A stretch of 64,000 nt of DNA from contig NZ_WWCS01000009.1 of the NCBI RefSeq assembly GCF_009857535.1, forward strand, positions 62,001 to 126,000. The letters are read 5' to 3'. The position numbers were made by a program, and so were the translations under genes. Origin of the DNA: Duganella margarita. Lineage in GTDB: Bacteria > Pseudomonadota > Gammaproteobacteria > Burkholderiales > Burkholderiaceae_D. Position 1 is the first letter of the stretch; every line of letters starts with the position of its first letter. Positions 26,500-35,265 of the stretch are shown here, in pieces. The notes under the pieces are model-generated. The model searched no databases. It was not told the origin of the DNA and saw only the letters and a list, made by a program, of their open reading frames with translations.

Positions 26500-28140
26500 A
26501 TGATCAAAGTCCTGGAAAATCCGTTCTACTACCTGGAGAATTTTCACCAGGTATTGGCGTGGATCGGCGAACGCTACGACGATCTGCTGAATGCCGACGA
26601 GCGCCATTTCCTCGCCACCTTCTCCACCCTGCCGCAATCGTCGCGCGCGCTGTTCGTGCGCATGGTGATGCGCAAGGGCACGATATTCCGCGCCAGCAAA
26701 CTGGTCTACGCGGAAATCGGCAGCACGCACGAGGCGGCGCGCCCGCTGGCGCAAGCCGGCCTGATCGAAGAAGACCCGCAACTGGAGCTGGACGCGCTGT
26801 TCGACTTGCTGCAAAAGCCGGAAATCGTCAAGGTGTTCCAGCTGGGCGCGCACGTCAAGCACCTGCGCAAGGCCGATCAGCTGGCAGCGCTGCGCCAACA
26901 GTATGATGGCGCACGCCGCTTTTCCGGCTGGTACGCCCATTCCGGCGACCACGCCTACCGCAACCTGACGCAGCAACTGTGCGACCGCCTGCGCCTGATC
27001 TTCTTCGGCAACTACCACCAGGATTGGACCGACTTCGTGCTGTCCGACCTCGGCATCTACCAGTACGAAAAAGTGGAATTTTCGCCAGCCGCGCGCGGTT
27101 TCCGCAGCCGCCGCGACATCGACGACTTCCTCGCCATCCACCAATGCCACGAGCGCTTTGCCGAGGGCGAAGACCCGGCAGCCGTGATCGCCGACCTGCC
27201 GCCCTGCGCGCCGGACAACGAATGGCTGCGCAGCCGCCGCAACAAGCTGCTGTTCGCCATCGCCCAGCACGTGGAAAAGCTGCGCGACTGGCCCACCGCG
27301 CACGCGATGTACGCCAATTGCGATTATCCCGGCGCCCGCGCCCGCGCCATCCGCGTGCTGGAAAAGAACGAGCAGCCGCGCGAAGCGTTCGACCTGCTGC
27401 AAATCGCATTGCAAGCGCCCGAGAGCGAGGCCGAGCGCCAGCAGCTGCTGCGCATGGCGCCGCGTCTGGCCCGCAAACTGGGCCACGCCAAGCCGCCGCC
27501 GGTGGTGCTGGCGCAGGCCGAGCGCATCGACCTGAGCCTGCCGCCGCCGCAAGAAGCCAGCTACGTCGAATTCGTCGTCCGCGATCACCTGAGCAAGGAA
27601 GACGCGCCGGTCTACTACGTCGAGAATTCGCTGATCAATTCGCTGTTTGGCCTGCTGTGCTGGGACGCGGTGTTTTCGCCGATTCCCGGCGCCTTCTTCC
27701 ATCCGTATCATCGCGGCCCGGCCGACTTGCACAGCGCCGATTTCCAGCGTCGCCGCGCGCTGCAATTCGGCGACGCGCTGTCACAGCTGGATGGCGACCA
27801 GTATCGCGCCACCATCCGCGCCAACTTCGCCGCCAAGTACGGCATCCAGTCGCCGTTCGTGTTCTGGGAAGCGGTTGACGAAGAACTGCTGGATCTGGCA
27901 CTGGAATGCATCCCGCCGCAGCACCTGAAGCGCGCCTTCGAGCGCATCCTGCTGGACGTCAAATCCAACCGCAGCGGCTTCCCGGACCTGATCCAGTTCT
28001 GGCCGGCCGAACGCCGCTATAACATGATCGAAGTAAAAGGTCCGGGCGACCGCCTGCAGGACAACCAGTTGCGCTGGATCGAATACTGCGCCGCGCATGC
28101 GATGCCGGTCTCGGTCTGTTACCTGCAATGGGCGGCATGA
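26500..28140 (+). CDS. FAN1-type structure-specific nuclease (VRR-NUC domain)
   Basis: The 546-residue protein has helical regions typical of bacterial FAN1 (LENPFYYLENFHQVLAWIGERYDDLL, the SAP-like segment around SRALFVRMVMRKGTIF). A C-terminal VRR-NUC domain carries the PD-(D/E)XK residues D496 (SGFPDLI), E511 and K513 (MIEVKGPGDRLQDNQ). FAN1 enzymes cut 5' flaps and help remove interstrand crosslinks. It follows a LexA box and overlaps the helicase gene, so an SOS-induced repair operon is inferred. Confidence 0.9.
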   Translation: MIKVLENPFYYLENFHQVLAWIGERYDDLLNADERHFLATFSTLPQSSRALFVRMVMRKGTIFRASKLVYAEIGSTHEAARPLAQAGLIEEDPQLELDALFDLLQKPEIVKVFQLGAHVKHLRKADQLAALRQQYDGARRFSGWYAHSGDHAYRNLTQQLCDRLRLIFFGNYHQDWTDFVLSDLGIYQYEKVEFSPAARGFRSRRDIDDFLAIHQCHERFAEGEDPAAVIADLPPCAPDNEWLRSRRNKLLFAIAQHVEKLRDWPTAHAMYANCDYPGARARAIRVLEKNEQPREAFDLLQIALQAPESEAERQQLLRMAPRLARKLGHAKPPPVVLAQAERIDLSLPPPQEASYVEFVVRDHLSKEDAPVYYVENSLINSLFGLLCWDAVFSPIPGAFFHPYHRGPADLHSADFQRRRALQFGDALSQLDGDQYRATIRANFAAKYGIQSPFVFWEAVDEELLDLALECIPPQHLKRAFERILLDVKSNRSGFPDLIQFWPAERRYNMIEVKGPGDRLQDNQLRWIEYCAAHAMPVSVCYLQWAA

Positions 28141-30491
28141 CGCCGGCCCGCTACACTGTCGCCGTGCGCGCGCTGTGCGAGTTCACCGCCAAGACCGGCG
28201 ACCTCGATCTGCGTTTCACGCCCTCGCCCACCGCGCAGGAAGGCATCGCCGGCCATGGCGTGGTGACCTCGCGCCGCGATGACGATTACGAGACCGAAAT
28301 TTCGCTGTCCGGCGACTTCGGCCCGCTGCACGTGCGGGGCCGCGCCGACGGTTATGACGCGCGCGCCAACCGCCTGGAAGAAATCAAGACCTATCGTGGC
28401 GATTTGAAGAAGTTGCCGGACAACCAGCGCGCGCTGCACTGGGCACAGGTCAAAGTTTACGGCCACCTGCTGTGCGAGGATCGCGGACTGGAAAAAATCC
28501 GCCTGGCGCTGGTCTACTTCGACATCGGCAGCCAGAAGGAAACCGTGCTGCATGAAGACTACACGGCCGCCGATCTGCAAGCCTGGTTCGAGCAGCAGTG
28601 CGGGCTCTTCATCAGATGGGCGGAGCAGGAAATGGCGCACCGCGCGGAACGCGACGTGCAACTGAAGGCGATGCGCTTCCCGTACAGCGACTTCCGTCCC
28701 GGCCAGCGCCAGCTGGCGGAAGCCATGTACCGCGCCAGCAACCGCAAGGTATGCCTGCTGGCGCAAGCGCCCACCGGCATCGGCAAAAGTGTCGGCAGCC
28801 TGTTCCCGATGCTCAAGGCCAGCGCCGACCATGGCGTCGACAAGATCTTCTTCCTGGCTGCGAAAACCTCCGGCCGGCAGATGGCGCTGGATGCGGTGGA
28901 CCTGATCCGCGAAGGCGCGCCGCTGCTGCCGCTACGCACACTGGAGCTGGCGGCCAAGAGCACCGCCTGCGTCAATCCGGACAAGGCCTGTCACGGCGAC
29001 TCCTGCCCGCTGGCCAAGGGCTTCTACGACCGCTTGCCGGACGCGCGCGCATCGGCGCTGGCGTTGATGGCGCCATCTGGCAGCGAAGGTTCCGGCAGCG
29101 CGCCGCCGGCGCTGGACCGCGACACGCTGCGCGCCATCGCCCTCGCCCACAACGTCTGCCCGTATTATCTGAGCAGCGAAATGGCGCGCTGGTGCGACAT
29201 CGTCATCGGCGACTACAACTACTACTTCGACAGCAGCGCCATGCTGCACAGCCTCACGCAGCTCAACGACTGGAAGGTCAACGTGCTGGTGGACGAGGCG
29301 CACAACATGGTGTCGCGCGCGCGCAAGATGTATTCGGCCGACATGGAGCATGACGGCGTGCGCCTGCTGCGCAAGATCGTCCCCGACGAGTTGAAAAAAC
29401 CGCTGGAGCGCGTGCACAAGCAATGGAACCAGCTGGAGAAGGACCAATCGGCCGAGTACCAGTCCTATGCCGCGCTGCCGGAAAAATTCATGGGCGCCTT
29501 GCAGACGGCGGCCACCGCCATCTCCGACTACATGGCCGACCATCCCGGCTATGTGGAGCCGGACCTGCAAAGCTTCTACTTCAACGCGCTGATGTTTGCC
29601 AAGCTGGCCGAGAGTTTTGGCGACCACGCGCTGTTCGATATTGAAAAGTCGCCCGGCGCGCGCGCCAGCAACAGCAACTCGGTGCTCTGCATCCGCAACA
29701 TCGTGCCGGCGCCATACCTGAAGCCGCGCTTTGACAGCACGCACACCACGGCCCTTTTCTCGGCCACGCTGAGTCCATGGAACTACTTCGGCGACATGCT
29801 CGGCATGCCGGAAACCACCGCGTGGGTGGATGTGGAATCGCCGTTCGCGGCCGAACAGCTGTCGGTGCAGGTGGCGTCGCATATCTCCACCCGCTACGCG
29901 CACCGCCAGCAATCGCTGCGTCCCATCGCCGATTTGATGGGCAAGCAGTACGCGGCGCAACGCGGCAACTACCTCGCCTTCTTCAGCAGTTTCGATTACA
30001 TGGAAAAGGCGGCCAACCAGTTCAGCGAACTGTATCCGGACGTGCCGGTGTGGCGCCAGTCGCGCCGCATGGATGAAGCGGAGCGCGCGCAATTCCTCGA
30101 CCGCTTTACGCTCGATAGCGAAGGCATCGGCTTCGCGGTACTGGGGGGCTCGTTCGGCGAAGGCGTCGACCTGCCGGGCGCGCGCCTGATCGGGGCCTTT
30201 GTCGCCACGCTCGGCCTACCGCAAATCAATCCGGTCAACGAGCAGATACGGGCGCGCATGGAGACCATTTTCGGCGCCGGCTACGACTACACCTACACCT
30301 ATCCCGGCATGCAGAAGGTGGTGCAGGCGGCCGGCCGCGTGATCCGCACCACGTCGGACCGTGGCACCGTCTACCTGATCGACGACCGCTTCGGCCGGCC
30401 CGAGATCCAGGAACTGATGCCCAGCTGGTGGAGCATAGAGCGCCATTCGCCCCTCGCAAACCGCGATTCGTCGGAAAACGCGGAAGCGTAG
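28137..30491 (+). CDS. Nuclease-helicase: PD-(D/E)XK domain fused to an XPD/DinG-like Fe-S helicase
   Basis: The 784-residue protein opens with a Cas4/RecB-like nuclease domain (about 35-165): D71 in GRADGYD, E82-I-K84 in EEIKTYRG and Q104-x3-Y108 in QVKVYGHLL. An SF2 XPD/DinG-type helicase follows, with Walker A APTGIGKS (211-218), four cysteines C278, C285, C290 and C341 that fit a 4Fe-4S cluster, DEAH at 386-389, and C-terminal motifs GSFGEGVDLPG and QAAGRVIRT. Such enzymes unwind 5'-3' and may trim the strand. The start is an ATGA overlap with the FAN1 stop; an ATG three codons earlier is also possible. Confidence 0.9.
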   Translation: MTPARYTVAVRALCEFTAKTGDLDLRFTPSPTAQEGIAGHGVVTSRRDDDYETEISLSGDFGPLHVRGRADGYDARANRLEEIKTYRGDLKKLPDNQRALHWAQVKVYGHLLCEDRGLEKIRLALVYFDIGSQKETVLHEDYTAADLQAWFEQQCGLFIRWAEQEMAHRAERDVQLKAMRFPYSDFRPGQRQLAEAMYRASNRKVCLLAQAPTGIGKSVGSLFPMLKASADHGVDKIFFLAAKTSGRQMALDAVDLIREGAPLLPLRTLELAAKSTACVNPDKACHGDSCPLAKGFYDRLPDARASALALMAPSGSEGSGSAPPALDRDTLRAIALAHNVCPYYLSSEMARWCDIVIGDYNYYFDSSAMLHSLTQLNDWKVNVLVDEAHNMVSRARKMYSADMEHDGVRLLRKIVPDELKKPLERVHKQWNQLEKDQSAEYQSYAALPEKFMGALQTAATAISDYMADHPGYVEPDLQSFYFNALMFAKLAESFGDHALFDIEKSPGARASNSNSVLCIRNIVPAPYLKPRFDSTHTTALFSATLSPWNYFGDMLGMPETTAWVDVESPFAAEQLSVQVASHISTRYAHRQQSLRPIADLMGKQYAAQRGNYLAFFSSFDYMEKAANQFSELYPDVPVWRQSRRMDEAERAQFLDRFTLDSEGIGFAVLGGSFGEGVDLPGARLIGAFVATLGLPQINPVNEQIRARMETIFGAGYDYTYTYPGMQKVVQAAGRVIRTTSDRGTVYLIDDRFGRPEIQELMPSWWSIERHSPLANRDSSENAEA

Positions 30492-30541
30492 GCGGCAACT
30501 CAATTAAGATGGCCGCTCATCGCAACCACGAGGAGACGGAC

Positions 30542-31000
30542 ATGAAGAAACTAGCCATCAGCATTCTGTTATGCGCCGGCAGCGTACAAGCAGCGGACAA
30601 CGCAGCGCTGACCGCCACCATCACGCGGCTGGACAGCGAGATGTTCACCGCCTTCAACCAGTGCGACAAACCGGGGCAGCTGGACAAATACGCCAGCTAC
30701 TTCGATCCCAACGTCGAGTTCTATCACGACAACGCCGGCGTCACCTGGACGCGCGACGTCATGATCGCGCAAACCGGGAAGAACGTCTGCGGCCACTACC
30801 AGCGCCAACTGGTGCCCGGCAGTTTAAAGGTCGTGCCGGTGAAGGACTTCGGCGCCATCGCCACCGGCTCGCATACCTTCTGCCAGTTCGGCGGCGGCAA
30901 ATGCGAAGGCATCGCCGAATTCACCATCATCTGGCGCCAGCGCGGCGACGAATGGCAAGTCACCCGCGCACTGAGCTACGGGCATCGCGCCAACAAATAA
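30542..31000 (+). CDS. Exported SnoaL/DUF4440-like protein
   Basis: The 152-residue protein has a short signal peptide (KKLAISILLCAGSVQAAD). A cone-shaped NTF2-like fold follows, with ITRLDSEMFTAFNQCDKPGQLDKYASYFDPNVEFYHDNAGVTW and a C-terminal EFTIIWRQRGDEWQVTRALSYGH. The family holds diverse small-molecule-binding proteins and no catalytic role can be assigned. Three cysteines remain in the mature form. GAGGAGACGGAC sits before the ATG at 30542. Confidence 0.8.
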   Translation: MKKLAISILLCAGSVQAADNAALTATITRLDSEMFTAFNQCDKPGQLDKYASYFDPNVEFYHDNAGVTWTRDVMIAQTGKNVCGHYQRQLVPGSLKVVPVKDFGAIATGSHTFCQFGGGKCEGIAEFTIIWRQRGDEWQVTRALSYGHRANK

Positions 31001-31026
31001 TTTATCAGGTCGTCAGCGCCAAATGG

Positions 31027-31758
31027 TTACTGCATCACGGTCTTGATTTTCTGGTAGCCGGTGCGGCTGATGGGGAGCTTGCTGCCATCCTTGAGGATCG
31101 CCGAATAACTGTCCTTGGTCGCCTGTTCGATTCGCTCCACGTGGGCGATATTGACGATGTAGGAGCGGTGGATGCGCAGGAACTGCTCGGGGTCGAGCTG
31201 CCCTTCGAGTTCCGTCATGCGCTGATTCTTTAAATACGATTTGCCTTCCGAGCGGATCTGCACGTAATCGTCCTGCGCTTCGACGTGCTCGATTTTGTCA
31301 GCATTGATGACGTGTACCTTGGCGCCGTCGCGTATCAGCACGCGGCCGAGCGGCTTGTTGCGGCCAGCGGCTTCGCGCACCATCCTCTCCACCGCGTCGC
31401 CGCCGGCGCCGAGATTGGTGCGCGCATGCGCCAGCGCCTGGTCGAAGCGCTGCTGGCTGAATGGCTTGAGCAGATAATCCAGCGCGTGGAATTCAAATGC
31501 CTTGATCGCATACTGGTCGAACGCGGTGGCGAAGATGTAGCGCGTTTTGCTGCCCGCCAGTTCGGCCACTTCAAAGCCATCCAGCTTGGGCATCTGAATA
31601 TCCAGGAACACCAGGTCCGGCGACAATTCAGTGATCGCCTTCACCGCCTCGAAACCGTTGGCGCATTCGGCCACGATCTCCACGTCCGCATGCTCGGACA
31701 GATATTCGCGCACCACGCCGCGCGCCAGCATTTCATCGTCCACGATGATGATACGCAT
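31027..31758 (-). CDS. LytTR family response regulator (LytR/AlgR type)
   Basis: The 243-residue protein has a receiver domain (IIVDDEMLAR, phosphoacceptor Asp in LVFLDIQMPKLDG, KPFSQQRF) and a LytTR DNA-binding domain (RVLIRDGAKVHVINADKIEHVEAQDDYVQI, FLRIHRSYIVNIAHVERIE). GGGGAG lies 7 bases before the ATG at 31758. It follows the LytS-type kinase by 4 bp and is its cognate output. Targets cannot be read from the sequence. Confidence 0.94.
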   Translation of the reverse strand: MRIIIVDDEMLARGVVREYLSEHADVEIVAECANGFEAVKAITELSPDLVFLDIQMPKLDGFEVAELAGSKTRYIFATAFDQYAIKAFEFHALDYLLKPFSQQRFDQALAHARTNLGAGGDAVERMVREAAGRNKPLGRVLIRDGAKVHVINADKIEHVEAQDDYVQIRSEGKSYLKNQRMTELEGQLDPEQFLRIHRSYIVNIAHVERIEQATKDSYSAILKDGSKLPISRTGYQKIKTVMQ

Positions 31759-31762
31759 TGCT

Positions 31763-32842
31763 CTACTCCCCTTGTTCGCTTGTTTGCGCGGGCATTGTGA
31801 TGTCCACGCCAAAGCTGTTGTCATGCCGGCCCCAGTGGATGCCGGCTTCGTGTTTGTAGGCGCCGGCCAAACGCTGGCGCACGTTGGTCAGGCCAATGCC
31901 GTGGCCTTCGCTGCGGATCGAGGACATATCCTCGTCCACCGGATTGGTCACGCTGATCTGCAGGATCGAACCGGCCCGCCGCGCGGTGATGCGCACCGTG
32001 CCGCCTTCCGGCATATTGCAGATGCCGTGCTTGACGGCGTTCTCCACCAGCGGCTGGATGATCATCGGCGGCACCAGGCATGCCGCCGCGCCTTCGCCCA
32101 TCACCTCTTCCACCTGCAGGCGCGCGCCAAAGCGCACCTGCTCGATCGCCAGGAAGTGACGGATCAGTATCATCTCTTCACCCAGCGTCACCTTCTTGTG
32201 CGCCTCCATGCCCAGACTCTGGCGGAAGAAGCTGGCCAGCTCCAGCGTCATGCGGCGCGCCGCCTTGGGATCCTGCGACGTCAGCGCGCTGATGGAATTG
32301 AGGCTGTTGAACAGGAAGTGCGGATCGATCTGCGTGCGCAGCATGCGCAACTCCGCCTCCTGCGCCATCAGCAGCGATTCCAGTTCGCGCTGCTCGGCGT
32401 TTTTGGCGCGCACGAACTCGATCACCAGATAATGCAGCGCCGCCGCAAAGCCGTACAGCAGCACGCCCAGCACCACCATCAACACCGACAGCTGCGGGGT
32501 GATGACGATGCCGCTCCACGCAGCGCCCAGCAGCAGGCAAAGCCCGTTCCACAGATTGGCAATGCTCAGCCACAGAAAGCCGGACACCACGCCCGCCACC
32601 GTCAGCACCAGCGCCAGCTGCCCTGGCCGCGGCCCGCCCAGCGGATAGGCGCGGCACACGTAATAAGCTGAATAGCCCGCAGCGAAGGCGTACAGCACAT
32701 TCAGCGGAATTGCGAACAGCAGCGCGTTGACCAGCGGCGTATCGCTGGCGACGCGGATCACGCCGGCCAGCGCACAGCCGAGGAACAGCCAGACCAGCAG
32801 GTAGATCGCCAGTCCGCGCCGGCTGGAGGAAATCTCCAGCAT
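31763..32842 (-). CDS. LytS-type sensor histidine kinase
   Basis: The 359-residue protein has four hydrophobic segments in the first 140 residues, then a His_kinase domain with LRTQIDPHFLFNSLNSISAL (phosphorylated His in DPHFLFN). An HATPase domain follows (PPMIIQPLVENAVKHGI, GHGIGLTNVRQRL). This is the LytS/YehU architecture. Its start overlaps the LiaF-like stop (TGATG), which places it within a four-gene envelope operon. Confidence 0.93.
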   Translation of the reverse strand: MLEISSSRRGLAIYLLVWLFLGCALAGVIRVASDTPLVNALLFAIPLNVLYAFAAGYSAYYVCRAYPLGGPRPGQLALVLTVAGVVSGFLWLSIANLWNGLCLLLGAAWSGIVITPQLSVLMVVLGVLLYGFAAALHYLVIEFVRAKNAEQRELESLLMAQEAELRMLRTQIDPHFLFNSLNSISALTSQDPKAARRMTLELASFFRQSLGMEAHKKVTLGEEMILIRHFLAIEQVRFGARLQVEEVMGEGAAACLVPPMIIQPLVENAVKHGICNMPEGGTVRITARRAGSILQISVTNPVDEDMSSIRSEGHGIGLTNVRQRLAGAYKHEAGIHWGRHDNSFGVDITMPAQTSEQGE

Positions 32843-33552
32843 CAGTTACGCACTTCCAGGCCGCCCATGATGACGTAGCCGCGCACGATCAGGCGCTTGC
32901 CGACGGCGGCAGGCGGCACGGTTTTTTCTTCAAAGCCGCCCATGATCGGCGTCCCTTCCAGCATCACGGTCCAGTCGATCGGCACTTTGACGGTAATGCC
33001 GCCGAACAGCGCATACACATTCAGCACGGCGTCGCCGTTGATGCTGGACTGGCGCAGGTCCAGGTCACAGCCGCCCATGATGGCGGTGATTTCGCCGCCT
33101 TTAAAATCCTGCGTCGTGATGCGGCGCTTGAAGCCGCCCATGATGGCGGTGGCGTTGATGACGGTTTCGTCAGCGTCCTTGTCCAGCGATGGGGCATTTG
33201 TCGCCGGCGCGCTGCGGTTGAGGTTGGACTTGATCACCACCGCCACACCGGCCGCGATCATGAACACCGGCCACAGGTTGCGCCAGTCGATCGCCAGATA
33301 GCCCATCTCCTTCAGCATGAACAGCGAACCCGCCGCTATCAGTCCACCGCCCACCACCACGCCGGACTGGGTGCGGGTCTGCAGCACCTTCAGTATGCCG
33401 GCAGCGATCAGGATGGTCGGGAAGATGTGGATGCGCAGGTCCAGATCCAGCCAACCCAGGTTATCCAGCAGGAATAGCATGCCGACGCCGATGACGAACA
33501 GGCCGATGATCATTTGCGTGGCGGGATTGCGCTCGCGGCGACGGGTTCTCAT
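32842..33552 (-). CDS. LiaF-like membrane protein
   Basis: The 236-residue protein has an N-terminal four-helix membrane domain (about 12-110: MIIGLFVIGVGMLFLLDNLGW, GVVVGGGLIAAGSLFML, LWPVFMIAAGVAVVI). A C-terminal beta-rich domain carries repeated glycine motifs AIMGGFKRR, AIMGGCDLD, ALFGGITV, PIMGGFEEK and VIMGGLEV, as in the LiaF/DUF2154 cell-wall-antibiotic-response domain. In Firmicutes LiaF inhibits the LiaS kinase; here the adjacent kinase is of LytS type. ATGA overlap with the upstream gene. Confidence 0.88.
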   Translation of the reverse strand: MRTRRRERNPATQMIIGLFVIGVGMLFLLDNLGWLDLDLRIHIFPTILIAAGILKVLQTRTQSGVVVGGGLIAAGSLFMLKEMGYLAIDWRNLWPVFMIAAGVAVVIKSNLNRSAPATNAPSLDKDADETVINATAIMGGFKRRITTQDFKGGEITAIMGGCDLDLRQSSINGDAVLNVYALFGGITVKVPIDWTVMLEGTPIMGGFEEKTVPPAAVGKRLIVRGYVIMGGLEVRN

Positions 33553-33929
33553 GCTTGCTCCTTGGTCGATGGCGGGAAGATGTTATCCAGCAGGGGACGC
33601 AGCATCATGCCCACGCCCCAGGCGACGATCAGCGCCGGCCAGGTCTGGCCAAAGCCCAGGCCCCACAGGTGATTGAAGGAGACGTACCACCAGCCGGCGA
33701 AGAAGATTTCCCACCAGCCCTGGGTGAAGTAGCGCGAGGTTGTCGGCGGAATGATTTTGGTGACGCCGCTGATGACCACCAGCCACGGCCACCAGCGCCA
33801 GAAATGGGCGGGATTGAGGTCGATGTCCAGTAGGTCAAGCTGCGCCAGCAGGATGACGGTGCCGGCGATGATCAGGGCGAAGCCCCAGACCAGTTGTGTG
33901 CGCCAGCGATAAGCGAGTGCTGCGTTCAT
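33549..33929 (-). CDS. LiaI-like / DUF5668 membrane protein
   Basis: The 126-residue protein has four hydrophobic segments and the repeated motif (LVWGFALIIAGTVILLAQLDLLDIDL, WRWWPWLVVISGV, TWPALIVAWGVGMML) that resembles the membrane half of LiaF/LiaI proteins. The ATG at 33929 has GGGGGAC 7 bases upstream. It is the first strongly coupled gene of the operon with LiaF-like, LytS and LytTR. Confidence 0.8.
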   Translation of the reverse strand: MNAALAYRWRTQLVWGFALIIAGTVILLAQLDLLDIDLNPAHFWRWWPWLVVISGVTKIIPPTTSRYFTQGWWEIFFAGWWYVSFNHLWGLGFGQTWPALIVAWGVGMMLRPLLDNIFPPSTKEQA

Positions 33930-34061
33930 GTTAAGTCCCCCAAGTCGGTATGAATGTAACAATACCGGGGAACTGCTGGCGGGGAAACTGCTATTCGGCG
34001 AACGGCGGAAAAGGCCCGGTGAACGGCGAAGAATCGGCGAATGGCGCGATCAACGGCTTGC

Positions 34062-34220
34062 TCAACTACGGCCGTTGCCGACCTTTTGCTCAAAGGCCAT
34101 CAAGCCCCAGCCCAGTTGCCGGCGGATTTCTTCCGGCGTTGGCGGCGGCTTCACCTCGTGGGTGCGGCGCTCAAGGTAGGCACGCACGGCGTGCTTGGAC
34201 GGGTGGGTAGTTTGCGTCAT
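34062..34220 (-). CDS. Small conserved-looking protein, 52 residues
   Basis: This frame runs MTQTTHPSKHAVRAYLERRT, then PPPTPEEIRRQLGW, and ends KVGNGRS. GGAGG lies 5 bases before the ATG, and the codon usage is like that of neighbouring genes. The PPPTPEEIRRQLGW block resembles small hypothetical proteins that I recall from Burkholderiales. It is charged and helical, with no membrane segment. It lies 132 bp upstream of the LiaI-like gene on the same strand and might belong to that transcript. Function unknown. Confidence 0.6.
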   Translation of the reverse strand: MTQTTHPSKHAVRAYLERRTHEVKPPPTPEEIRRQLGWGLMAFEQKVGNGRS

Positions 34221-34370
34221 GATGACCTCCATCAGGCGGCAACATCGTTTGTCTGGTGCCGGTACTCGAGGCTACCGGCTTACCTGCTGCTGAACTTTCG
34301 CTCGAAGCACGCAAGGCCAGTGTAACGCGACAAGGTGCGCGCCTCTGTACGGGCCCGCACACTAAATAAC

Positions 34371-35252
34371 TCAGAGTTTTTGCTGTAAAAATTCGAGGAA
34401 GCAGCTGATGCGCTGCGCCAGCTGGGTATTGCGGTAGTAGACCGCGTGAATCTGCTGGCAGTAGCCGGTGTAATTCGATGCCAGCACCTTGACCAGGCGG
34501 CCGGCGGCGATGTCGTCGCGGGTCATGAACTCGGCCAGGCAAACGATGCCCTGGCCGGCCAGCGCCAGCTGGCGCAGCGTCTCGCCGCTGGAAGCGGAGA
34601 TCGACGGCGTCACCGGCAGGCTGTTGCCGGTGGCATGGCGCAGCGGCCACTGGTTGCCCAGTTCATACTGCACAAAACCCAGCAGCGAATGCTGCGCCAG
34701 ATCTTCCGGTGTGTGCGGCGTGCCGTGCTGCGCCAGATATTCCGGACTGGCCAGCACGTACAGCGGGCTGGAAGTGAGCGGCCGCGCATGCAGCGTCGAA
34801 TCATTCAGCGCGCCGATGCGGATGGCGATGTCGGTGCGGTGCTCGATCAGGTCGGCGATCTGGTCGTTGCTACTGAGTTCGAGGCGGATGTCCGGGTACA
34901 TGGCGCGGAATTCGGCCACGTGCGGCACCACGCAATGCAGCATGAACGGCGAGGCCGCGTCCACGCACAAACGGCCGGCCGGCTTCTGGCGGCGGATGCG
35001 GATGGTTTCTTCGGCCTCCTCCATCGCGCCGAGAATGGCGCGGGCCTTTTCCAGGAACAGGTGGCCTTCCTCGGTCAGCTCCATGCGGCGCGTGGTGCGC
35101 GTCAGCAGCGAGGTGGCCAGCTTGTCCTCCAAGCGCGACAGCGCGCGGCTGACGCCGGAGGTGGTTTGCCCCAGGTGCACCGAGGCGGCGCTGAGGGTGC
35201 CGCTGTCGATCACGGTGATAAAGGTTTTTAAATCGTCCGAATTGATTTCCAC
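34371..35252 (-). CDS. LysR family transcriptional regulator
   Basis: The 293-residue protein has the LysR winged helix (LKTFITVIDSGTLSAASVHLGQTTSGVSRALSRLEDKLATSLLTRTTRRMELTEEG) and a LysR_substrate domain of the CrgA/DsdC-like branch. No ATG fits; the GTG at 35252 is preceded by AAGGAT at 9 bases and starts right before the conserved HTH. It follows the haemolysin III gene by 13 bp on the same strand, so co-transcription is likely. Confidence 0.9.
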   Translation of the reverse strand: MEINSDDLKTFITVIDSGTLSAASVHLGQTTSGVSRALSRLEDKLATSLLTRTTRRMELTEEGHLFLEKARAILGAMEEAEETIRIRRQKPAGRLCVDAASPFMLHCVVPHVAEFRAMYPDIRLELSSNDQIADLIEHRTDIAIRIGALNDSTLHARPLTSSPLYVLASPEYLAQHGTPHTPEDLAQHSLLGFVQYELGNQWPLRHATGNSLPVTPSISASSGETLRQLALAGQGIVCLAEFMTRDDIAAGRLVKVLASNYTGYCQQIHAVYYRNTQLAQRISCFLEFLQQKL

Positions 35253-35265
35253 GGGTGTTCTATCC

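Noticed and set aside
34258..34279. Inverted repeat GCCGGTA/TACCGGC upstream of the 52-residue gene.
   Set aside because: Short 7-bp arms with a CTCGAG centre in GC-rich DNA; no T run and no regulator link, so neither terminator nor operator can be supported.
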